Source: an uncultured Beijerinckiaceae bacterium (GTDB lineage Bacteria; Pseudomonadota; Alphaproteobacteria; Rhizobiales; Beijerinckiaceae). Taken from it: a DNA stretch of 11,478 nucleotides. The translations under genes were made by a program, and so were the position numbers. Positions 6,854 to 11,478 of the stretch are shown here, in pieces; positions within the stretch are counted from its first letter, which is position 1; every line of letters starts with the position of its first letter. The stretch lies in assembly GCA_937863205.1 (NCBI GenBank), contig CALMGA010000478.1:5211-16688 (forward strand), given 5' to 3'. The notes beneath the pieces are model-generated. The model did not search any database, was not told where the DNA came from, and was given only the letters and a program-made list of their open reading frames with translations.

Positions 6854-6881
6854 ACCCATGATCCGCCACCCTTGATCCGCT
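6854..6881 (+). repeat. 14-bp tandem duplication over the DUF1178 start
   Basis: ACCCATGATCCGCC (6854-6867) is followed directly by ACCCTTGATCCGCT (6868-6881), with 12 of 14 bases identical. The first unit has an ATG where the second has the TTG that starts the DUF1178 frame. Because 14 is not a multiple of three, the ATG copy is out of frame. Confidence 0.85.
6858..6875 (+). other. five-codon mini-ORF overlapping the DUF1178 start
   Basis: ATG ATC CGC CAC CCT TGA encodes MIRHP. Its stop overlaps the TTG start of the DUF1178 gene in a TTGA arrangement, which would allow translation to end and restart. It may also be a by-product of the tandem duplication. No Shine-Dalgarno sequence is evident. 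Confidence 0.3.
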
Positions 6882-7369
6882 ATACCCTCGCCTGCGACGC
6901 CGGACATCGCTTCGAGTCGTGGTTCGGCGACAGCGCCGCCTTTGACGCGCTCGCCGGCGAGGGGCTCATCACCTGTCTGGTCTGCGGCTCTCCGCACGTC
7001 GTCAAGGCGATCATGGCGCCGGCCGTGCGCGCCAGCCATCCTGCCGCCAACCGGCCGGCTCGCACCGACCCGCCCCGCGCCGCTTTGCCTCATGCCGTCT
7101 CGCCCCGCCAAGCGGCAGGCTCTGCGGAAGATCCATCGGGCGATGGCGCGAGCGAATTGCGCGGCCTGATCCGCGCCTTGCGCAGCAAGGTGCTGAGCGA
7201 GACCCAGGATGTCGGCGGCCGTTTCCCGGAGGAAGCGCGGCGGATGCACGAGGGCGACATCCCCCACCGCGACATCCGCGGCGAGGCGACGCTCGACGAG
7301 GCGCGCGCCCTGCTGGAGGACGGCGTCCTGATCCTGCCGGTTCCCGGCGCGTCCGACGAGCTGAACTGA
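6872..7369 (+). CDS. DUF1178 family protein
   Basis: The 165-residue product starts MIRYTLACDAGHRFESWF, the typical opening of DUF1178. Potential metal ligands are C8, H12 and the C35-LV-C38 pair in LITCLVCGS. A low-complexity Pro/Ala/Arg linker covers about residues 50-95. The C-terminal conserved block contains LRSKVLSETQDVGGRFPEEA, GDIPHRDIRGEAT and LLEDGVLILPVP. The function of DUF1178 is unknown; a small zinc-ribbon-like protein is the usual inference. The start is a TTG at 6872, because the nearby ATG at 6858 is out of frame, and no ribosome-binding site is visible. In many alphaproteobacteria this gene follows a carbon-nitrogen hydrolase (nitrilase-like) gene downstream of grxC; here that gene is absent. 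Confidence 0.92.
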   Translation: MIRYTLACDAGHRFESWFGDSAAFDALAGEGLITCLVCGSPHVVKAIMAPAVRASHPAANRPARTDPPRAALPHAVSPRQAAGSAEDPSGDGASELRGLIRALRSKVLSETQDVGGRFPEEARRMHEGDIPHRDIRGEATLDEARALLEDGVLILPVPGASDELN

Positions 7370-7373
7370 CCCA

Positions 7374-7409
7374 GGCTTTCGTAAGCCGCGCGAGGCTGCT
7401 TGAAGCAGC
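7374..7409 (+). terminator. two small hairpins just after DUF1178
   Basis: GGCTT-TCGT-AAGCC (7374-7387) and GCTGCT-TGA-AGCAGC (7395-7409) are perfect stems of 5 and 6 bp starting four bases after the DUF1178 stop codon. There is no T-run, so a standard intrinsic terminator is not shown; transcript-end protection or factor-assisted termination is possible. Confidence 0.35.
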
Positions 7410-7441
7410 GGACCGACAATCGGATCCGGTCCGATGCTCCA
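7405..7441. repeat. palindromic intergenic repeat, short copy
   Basis: GCAGCGGACC (7405-7414) pairs with GGTCCGATGC (7428-7437) with one mismatch. The stretch 7418-7441, with core ATCGGATCCGGTCCGAT, matches 9870-9893 at 23 of 24 bases. This is half of the longer element between the SOUL and yraN genes and looks like a REP/BIME-type intergenic palindrome of Rhizobiales. Confidence 0.7.
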
Positions 7442-7664
7442 GCGCCAGGGCAGGGCGTCATAGCGATGGCGACGGAAGTTTCCCCCGTCGTCTGCCCGGA
7501 AAGGACGAGCGGCGGCAAGCCTGCGGCGGACGGCTCGGGCCTCCGCTGACGTTCTCGACGCCCGGTGCCGCCCGATGGCCGCGCCGATCGAAGGATGTGA
7601 GGGGAACTCGACGGTTTCGTGACACTTCCTTGACGCGACCCGGCGGATCAGCACATTTACGCGC

Positions 7665-7732
7665 CAGCGCCGGGCGCCGGGATCATGATCGCCGCGGTCT
7701 CGCTCGTTGAAATTGTGTCCTGCCCGGCGCTG
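7665..7732 (+). promoter_or_regulatory. 11-bp inverted repeat upstream of pmtA
   Basis: CAGCGCCGGGC (7665-7675) and GCCCGGCGCTG (7722-7732) are exact inverted arms around a 46-nt loop that contains the palindrome GATCATGATC. The structure ends 32 bases before the proposed TTG start of the methyltransferase gene. It could be a leader-RNA fold or a protein-binding site; no known riboswitch motif is recognised in it. Confidence 0.35.
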
Positions 7733-7764
7733 TCGCGCGGGGTGAGGGTTCCACGGGGGTTTGC

Positions 7765-8505
7765 TTGCCTAAAGTCTCCGTCGATCCCGACCGGCGGGTC
7801 CTGCGCCCGCGCCTGGAGGATCGTCTCGCCGACGAGGCCCGTTTCATCAAGACCTGGATCGACAGTCCCATCCTGACCGGCGCGGTGTCGCCCTCGGGCC
7901 GCTTCCTCGCCCGCATGATGGCGCGGGCGGTCGACCCCAGGGGTACCGGTCCGGTGGTCGAGCTCGGGCCCGGCACCGGGCCGATCACCCAGGCCCTGCT
8001 CCGGCGCGGCGTCGACCCGCTGCGACTGCTGCTGGTCGAATACGACGGCGCCTTCTGCCAGCTGCTGCGCAAGCGTTTCCCCGGCGTGCAGGTTTTGCAG
8101 GCCGACGCCTACAACCTGCGGCAAAGCCTGGGCGGCGTGCTGACCGGGCCGGCGGCCGCGATCGTGTCCAGCCTGCCGCTCCTCAACAAGCCGGACCGGC
8201 AGCGCCTGTCGCTGCTCGATGACGCCTTCGCGCTGATGGCGCCGGGCGGCTCCTTCGTTCAGTTCACCTACGGCATGAACTCTCCCATGCCCCGGGCGGC
8301 GGCGTTCGAGGCCGAGGTGTCGCCGCCGGTGTGGTTCAATCTTCCCCCGGCGCGGGTGTGGATCTACCGTCGAAAGAGCGAGGGGGCCGGGCTCGGCGAG
8401 CCGTTGGAGCGGGCCGGCGTCGCCGACATGGTGTTCCGCCCGGCGAGCATCCGGCCGTCCGCCGGTCGGGACAGGCTGTTCCGCCGTCCCGCGCCCCGCG
8501 CCTGA
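7765..8505 (+). CDS. pmtA: phospholipid N-methyltransferase (PmtA-type, class I SAM-dependent)
   Basis: The 246-residue product has SAM-binding motif I as [12 protein letters not shown] at about residues 64-75, preceded by the PmtA-type lead-in [20 protein letters not shown]. Later motifs are [11 protein letters not shown], the [15 protein letters not shown] segment, [20 protein letters not shown], and [15 protein letters not shown]. These match the Agrobacterium-type PmtA family, which methylates phosphatidylethanolamine stepwise to phosphatidylcholine at the inner membrane using S-adenosylmethionine. A related rRNA adenine dimethyltransferase-like activity cannot be fully excluded. The TTG at 7765 is the best upstream start seen, with G-rich sequence before it but no clear ribosome-binding site, so the N-terminus is uncertain. 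pyrF begins 5 bp after the stop, and the pmtA-pyrF order is known from other Rhizobiales. The extreme C-terminus after residue 225 is Arg/Pro-rich and lies just before the pyrF start. Confidence 0.85.
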   Translation: MPKVSVDPDRRVLRPRLEDRLADEARFIKTWIDSPILTGAVSPSGRFLARMMARAVDPRGTGPVVELGPGTGPITQALLRRGVDPLRLLLVEYDGAFCQLLRKRFPGVQVLQADAYNLRQSLGGVLTGPAAAIVSSLPLLNKPDRQRLSLLDDAFALMAPGGSFVQFTYGMNSPMPRAAAFEAEVSPPVWFNLPPARVWIYRRKSEGAGLGEPLERAGVADMVFRPASIRPSAGRDRLFRRPAPRA

Positions 8506-8510
8506 CCGAC

Positions 8511-9215
8511 GTGCGCCGCCCGGAGATCCCGCTGCGCGACCGTCTGATCGTCGCGCTGGATGTGCCGGGCATCGCCGAGGCCGAGGCCCTCGTCGCCGCG
8601 CTGGGCGACACCGTTGGCTTCTACAAGATCGGTCTCGAACTGGCTTTCGTCGGCGGCCTCGCCTTGGCCGAACGCCTGATCGGCGACGGCAGGAAGGTGT
8701 TCCTCGACCTCAAGCTGCACGACATTCCCGCCACCGTGGAGCGCGCCACCGCCCAGGTCGCCAAGCTCGGCGCGACGTTTCTCACCGTGCACGCCCTGCC
8801 GCAGACGATGGCCGCCGCCCGCGCCGGCGCCGGCGGCCTCGGCGTGCTCGGCGTTTCCGTGATGACCTCCTACGACGATGGCGACCTCAAGGCGGCCGGC
8901 TATTGCATGGGCGTGCGCGAACTCGTTGCCAAGCGCGCCGATCAGGCGGTCGCCGTCGGCCTGACCGGCCTGATCCTGTCGGCCGAGGAGGTGCAGGACA
9001 TGCGCCGGCGGGTCGGCCACAAGCTGGTGCTGGTGACGCCCGGCATTCGCCCCGCCGGCAGCGACGCCGGCGACCAGAAGCGGGTGATGACGCCCGCCGC
9101 GGCGCTGGCCGCGGGGGCCGACCACCTCGTCATCGGCCGCCCCATCACCCGCGCCGCCGATCCCCGCGCGGCGGCGGAGACGATCCTGGCTGAGATGGGC
9201 GGGCACGCCGTTTGA
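8511..9215 (+). CDS. pyrF: orotidine-5'-phosphate decarboxylase (PyrF)
   Basis: The 234-residue protein catalyses OMP to UMP, the last step of de novo pyrimidine synthesis. It opens with [12 protein letters not shown], and [10 protein letters not shown] supplies K39. The catalytic cluster is [14 protein letters not shown] (D66, K68, D71). [14 protein letters not shown] follows, and the phosphate-binding part is [18 protein letters not shown] with HLVIGRPIT. These are the motifs of the shorter bacterial group I enzyme, and the length is normal. The GTG at 8511 is chosen because the conserved region starts eight codons later and the upstream frame only mirrors the methyltransferase gene. No Shine-Dalgarno sequence is visible, and with only 5 bp after the pmtA stop, translation by coupling is likely. 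Confidence 0.96.
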   Translation: MRRPEIPLRDRLIVALDVPGIAEAEALVAALGDTVGFYKIGLELAFVGGLALAERLIGDGRKVFLDLKLHDIPATVERATAQVAKLGATFLTVHALPQTMAAARAGAGGLGVLGVSVMTSYDDGDLKAAGYCMGVRELVAKRADQAVAVGLTGLILSAEEVQDMRRRVGHKLVLVTPGIRPAGSDAGDQKRVMTPAAALAAGADHLVIGRPITRAADPRAAAETILAEMGGHAV

Positions 9216-9273
9216 CACATCCGGCCGCAGGTGTTGCGCTGGAACGGGATGACCCGACCGTTCTTCCCCGGCC

Positions 9274-9855
9274 ATGGCCAAGATGCTCTACTTCCTCGTC
9301 ACCTTCCTTGAATCCATCCTGTCGGTGTTCGGCATCCGCTCGACGTTCGAAACGGCGCCGTACCGGGTCGTCGCCACCCTGAGCCCGACCGTCGAGGTCC
9401 GCACCTACGGGCCGAGCGTGGTGGTCGAGACGGACGGCGGGGGCGATGGCTTTTCCCGCCTGTTCCGCTACATCGCCGGCGCCAACCGGCGCAACGAGAC
9501 CATTGCCATGACCACGCCCGTGGAGGAGCGCGGCGCGGCGTTCGGCCGGGTGCCGCCGTCGGGCGACGCCTCGACCATGCGCTTCGTCCTGCCCGCGAAG
9601 GTCAGCGGCGACCCGCCCCAGCCCGACGACCCCGGCCTGCGCATCAGCCGCCTGCCGGAGCGTACCCTGGCCGCGATCCGCTTCTCCGGACGGCTCGACG
9701 GGCGAAGCGTCGAGGCGCAGGCGGCCAAACTGCGCGGCGTGCTCGCCGCCGCCGGCCGCACCACGGTGGGCGCGCCCTACGTGCTGGGTTACGATCCGCC
9801 CTTCACCCTGCCGTTCCTGCGCCGCACCGAGGTGGCGATCGATCTCGCGCCCTAG
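9274..9855 (+). CDS. SOUL family heme-binding protein
   Basis: The 193-residue product follows the SOUL/HBP pattern: a hydrophobic N-terminus (MLYFLVTFLESILSVFGI), ETAPYRVVATLSPTVEVRTY at the first strands, then FSRLFRYIAGANRRNETIAM-type sequence leading into TTPVEE. The C-terminal half has PERTLAAIRFSGR and a final segment, APYVLGYDPPFTLPFLRRTEVAIDL, typical of the family. SOUL proteins are small cytosolic or membrane-associated proteins, some of which bind heme or other tetrapyrroles; bacterial roles are poorly known. The N-terminal segment could be a membrane anchor or uncleaved signal. The ATG at 9274 is used although no clear ribosome-binding site precedes it; an ATG at 9283 is also in frame. 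The gene lies 58 bp after pyrF, possibly in one transcript, and converges on yraN. Its TAG stop lies in the edge of a palindromic repeat. Confidence 0.9.
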   Translation: MAKMLYFLVTFLESILSVFGIRSTFETAPYRVVATLSPTVEVRTYGPSVVVETDGGGDGFSRLFRYIAGANRRNETIAMTTPVEERGAAFGRVPPSGDASTMRFVLPAKVSGDPPQPDDPGLRISRLPERTLAAIRFSGRLDGRSVEAQAAKLRGVLAAAGRTTVGAPYVLGYDPPFTLPFLRRTEVAIDLAP

Positions 9856-9956
9856 GGCATCAGACCGTAAATCGGATCCGGTCCGATACTCCAACTTGTT
9901 GTGTCGCATCGGATTTGTCCGAAAACCGCTGCGCACTTTCAGGTCCGATGCTTTAG
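9852..9956. repeat. two-stem palindromic intergenic element (REP/BIME-like)
   Basis: The element has imperfectly inverted ends, CTAGGGCATC (9852-9861) and GATGCTTTAG (9947-9956), matching at 8 of 10 positions. Inside it, ATCAGACC and GGTCCGAT form one stem (one mismatch), and GCATCGGA (9906-9913) with TCCGATGC (9944-9951) forms a perfect 8-bp stem. The core ATCGGATCCGGTCCGAT recurs at 7419. This organisation, and the AAAACCGCTGCGCACTTT segment before the right end, resembles intergenic palindromes common in Rhizobiales. It could also serve as a terminator for the convergent genes. Confidence 0.75.
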
Positions 9957-10360
9957 TCCAGGTCGAGTTCGAACGCCGCCGGGACGTGCCTTGGCCAGCG
10001 CCACGGCGCGCAGTACAGGGCATCCGCGCGCAGGCTGAGCCCGGCGTGGCGGGCGTGGCGGGCGACGAAGACGCGGGCGGCGCGCGCCATGCGACGCCGC
10101 TTGGCGGCATCGATCGCCGCGAAGGCGTCGTCGAGCGAGGCGCGCAGCTTCACCTCGACGAAGGCGACCGTGGTGCCGCGTCGCGCCACCACGTCGATCT
10201 CGCCGCCCTTGATCGTGAAACGCCGCGCCAGGATGCGCCATCCCTTCAGCCGGAGGTAGAGCACGGCCATCCGCTCGCCGGCGTGGCCGGCGCGCAGGGC
10301 CCGCCGCCTCGCCTCGACCCCGGCGTTGGCCTTGCGCTTTGCCTCATTCCTGGGCGGCAT
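9953..10360 (-). CDS. yraN: YraN family (UPF0102) putative endonuclease
   Basis: The 135-residue protein shows the PD-(D/E)XK-like core of the UPF0102 family: GHAGERMAVLYLRLKGWRIL as the first helix and strand, KGGEIDVVARRG with E54 and D56, and the AFVEVK strand with E69 and K71. Most homologues are about 120 residues; the extra length is a basic N-terminus (NEAKRKANAGVEARRR). The fold suggests a small nuclease of the Holliday-junction-resolvase type, but no activity is firmly assigned to the family. The ATG at 10360 is chosen; an ATG four codons upstream at 10372 is equally possible. Either way the gene overlaps the end of rsmI in another frame, which implies translational coupling. rsmI-yraN adjacency is common in proteobacteria. 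The TAA stop lies inside the palindromic repeat. Confidence 0.92.
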   Translation of the reverse strand: MPPRNEAKRKANAGVEARRRALRAGHAGERMAVLYLRLKGWRILARRFTIKGGEIDVVARRGTTVAFVEVKLRASLDDAFAAIDAAKRRRMARAARVFVARHARHAGLSLRADALYCAPWRWPRHVPAAFELDLD

Positions 10361-11285
10361 CGCCGCTCGCATCGTATCCAGCGGCGATCTCGATCGCCCG
10401 GGCGTAGACCTTGCGGCGCGGCTGCCCGGTCGCCGCCGACACCACCGCCGCCGCATCCTTGACCGACAGGGTGCGCAGCGCGGCGGCGATTTGCTCGTCG
10501 AGTGCCGCTCCGTCGAGCGCCGGGGCGTCGGCCGGCGGCGGCCCGACCAGCAGCACGATCTCGCCGCGCAGCGGCTCCGCCGCGCCGGCAAGCTCGGCCG
10601 CCAGCTCGACCAGAGTGCCCCGCTTCACCGCCTCGAACATCTTGGTCAGCTCGCGCGCCACCGCCGCCTCGCGGGGTCCGAGCACGGCGGCGAGATCGGC
10701 GACCGTGTCCGCCGTGCGCCGCGCCGATTCGAAGAACACCAGCGTGCCCGGCACCGACGCCAAGGCGGCGATGCGCTGCCGGCGGGCGGCGCTTTTCGGC
10801 GGCAGGAAGCCCTCGAAGAAGAAGCGGCTGGTCGGCAGGCCGGCGACCACCAGCGCGGCGAGAACCGCGGAAGGGCCGGGCACCGTTGTCACCGCGATGC
10901 GCCGCTTCAGCGCCTCGCCGACGAGGCGAAAGCCGGGGTCCGACACGAGCGGGGTGCCGGCGTCCGACACCAGGGCCAGCGCTTGCCCGGCCTCCAGCTT
11001 GGCGAGGAGCTGCGGGCGCACGGCATCGGCATTGTGCTCGTGATAGGCGGTGAGCGGGGTGGTGATGCCATAGTGCGCCAGCAGCACCTTGGTGACGCGG
11101 GTGTCCTCGGCCGCGACGAGATCGGCGGCGGCCAGCGTCGCCAGGGCGCGGAAGGAGATGTCGCCGAGGTTGCCGATCGGCGTCGCCACCACGTGCAGGC
11201 CGGGGGCGATCGGCTCGGCCTCGGCGCGCAGGCCGAAGGCCGCGTAGGTCGGCGCCGGCCCGGTCCGGGGTGTTGGCGCCGTCAC
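10344..11285 (-). CDS. rsmI: 16S rRNA (cytidine(1402)-2'-O)-methyltransferase (RsmI)
   Basis: The 313-residue product is a full RsmI. Its N-terminal tetrapyrrole-methylase-fold domain begins at LHVVATPIGNLGDISFRAL, with VAAEDTRVTKVLLAHYGI, TAYHEHNA, ALVSDAGTPLVSDPGFRLV, VPGPSAVLAALVVAGLP and FFEGFLPPK in the expected order. ELTKMFEAVKRGTL marks the end of that domain, and a C-terminal helical region (SVKDAAAVVSAATGQPRRKVY) completes the protein. It methylates the 2'-O of C1402 in 16S rRNA, in the decoding centre, using SAM. The GTG at 11285 is preferred because AAGGA lies six bases upstream; a TTG at 11306 is also in frame but has poor spacing to AGAGG. A 20-residue Pro/Ala-rich extension precedes the domain. 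It follows ruvA by 27 bp and overlaps yraN by 17 bp. Confidence 0.96.
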   Translation of the reverse strand: MTAPTPRTGPAPTYAAFGLRAEAEPIAPGLHVVATPIGNLGDISFRALATLAAADLVAAEDTRVTKVLLAHYGITTPLTAYHEHNADAVRPQLLAKLEAGQALALVSDAGTPLVSDPGFRLVGEALKRRIAVTTVPGPSAVLAALVVAGLPTSRFFFEGFLPPKSAARRQRIAALASVPGTLVFFESARRTADTVADLAAVLGPREAAVARELTKMFEAVKRGTLVELAAELAGAAEPLRGEIVLLVGPPPADAPALDGAALDEQIAAALRTLSVKDAAAVVSAATGQPRRKVYARAIEIAAGYDASGDAAQE

Positions 11286-11312
11286 GCCGGTTCCTTCATG
11301 CGGCAATCCCTC

Positions 11313-11478
11313 TCATGCGGCGGCAGTTGCCAGCTCCTTGAGGCCGCGGCGGATCAGGGCCGGCGCTTCCGCGCCGGCGTCGAGCGCCCGGGCGGCGGCG
11401 GCGACGGCGGCGGCGGCCTGCGGGCGGGCGTAGCCGAGGTTGACCAGCGCCGAGATGGCGTCGAGCACCGCCGGCGGC
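11313..11478 (-). CDS. ruvA: Holliday junction branch migration protein RuvA, C-terminal fragment
   Basis: The last 54 residues of a protein run into the right edge of the window and stop at the TGA at 11315-11313. They read as RuvA domain [19 protein letters not shown], an Ala-rich helix, then [11 protein letters not shown] near the end. Domain III of RuvA is the mobile domain that contacts the RuvB motor during branch migration of Holliday junctions. Only this part is visible, so the assignment rests on the domain III pattern. The gene immediately downstream is rsmI rather than the usual ruvB. Confidence 0.8.
   Translation of the reverse strand, partial: PPAVLDAISALVNLGYARPQAAAAVAAAARALDAGAEAPALIRRGLKELATAAA

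Larger units (their letters stand above)
7370..7764. other. non-coding stretch between DUF1178 and pmtA
   Basis: This 395-bp gap has no frame that reads like a protein. Its left end (7374-7437) holds three closely packed hairpins, the last of them a copy of an intergenic palindrome also found at 9852. Its right end holds an 11-bp inverted repeat before the methyltransferase start. A TTGACG at 7630-7635 resembles a -35 box, but I see no matching -10 box 16-18 bp downstream. Confidence 0.5.

Noticed and set aside
7466..7552. Short frame starting ATG GCG ACG in the DUF1178-pmtA gap
   Set aside because: Only 28 codons, no ribosome-binding site, no motif.
5696..7654. 652-codon open frame on the minus strand opposite comF, grxC and DUF1178
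   Set aside because: Its composition is the Arg/Ala/Gly-rich pattern typical of the strand opposite GC-rich genes, it shows no family motif, and the plus strand carries three well-supported genes.
7630..7658. TTGACG with a possible -10 box as a pmtA promoter
   Set aside because: The hexamer at the right spacing (ACATTT) is a poor -10 match; reported only as a -35-like sequence.
7665..7767. SAM-II or other SAM-sensing riboswitch before the methyltransferase
   Set aside because: The conserved core segments of the known SAM and SAH riboswitch classes that I can recall are not present.

Overview
The window is about two-thirds G+C by eye, with GTG and TTG starts and dense, mostly single-domain housekeeping genes. 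A phospholipid N-methyltransferase (pmtA-type) gene directly before pyrF, a comF-grxC-DUF1178 string, a methyltransferase fragment ending in the alphaproteobacterial SGWAPHES motif, and Rhizobiales-style intergenic palindromes together point to an alphaproteobacterium, probably of the Hyphomicrobiales (Rhizobiales). I cannot name a genus. I see no tRNA, rRNA, CRISPR array, phage or transposase. Most of the region is ordinary chromosome with local irregularities.

Layout. 1-281: C-terminus of a SAM-dependent methyltransferase (+). 282-1027: SIMPL/DUF541 periplasmic protein (-), with an apparent frameshift between signal peptide and domain. 1191-1592: small unrecognised protein (+). 1630-2223: HNH endonuclease (-). 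2222-2887: hemolysin III/TrhA membrane protein (+). 2937-5396: TonB-dependent outer-membrane receptor (-). 5397-5707: non-coding divergent leader. 5708-7369: comF, grxC and a DUF1178 gene (+). 7370-7764: non-coding stretch with stem-loops. 7765-9215: phospholipid N-methyltransferase and pyrF (+). 9274-9855: SOUL heme-binding protein (+). 9852-9956: palindromic intergenic repeat. 9953-11285: yraN and rsmI (-). 11313-11478: C-terminus of RuvA (-).

How the genes fit together. comF-grxC-DUF1178 resembles a widespread alphaproteobacterial cluster, but the carbon-nitrogen hydrolase gene usually found between grxC and DUF1178 is absent. The methyltransferase usually adjacent to comF is present but lies 5.4 kb away, behind a block of five unrelated genes. 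pmtA-pyrF is a tight pair (membrane phosphatidylcholine synthesis and UMP synthesis) with no evident functional link. ruvA, rsmI and yraN form a compact minus-strand run with a 17-nt rsmI/yraN overlap, so translation is probably coupled.

No clearly new multi-gene system is visible. The features most worth checking are a perfect 16-bp inverted repeat inside the HNH active-site codons, the broken SIMPL gene, a 14-bp tandem duplication that displaces the DUF1178 start codon and creates a five-codon mini-ORF, and an intergenic palindrome whose ends supply the stop codons of both flanking convergent genes.
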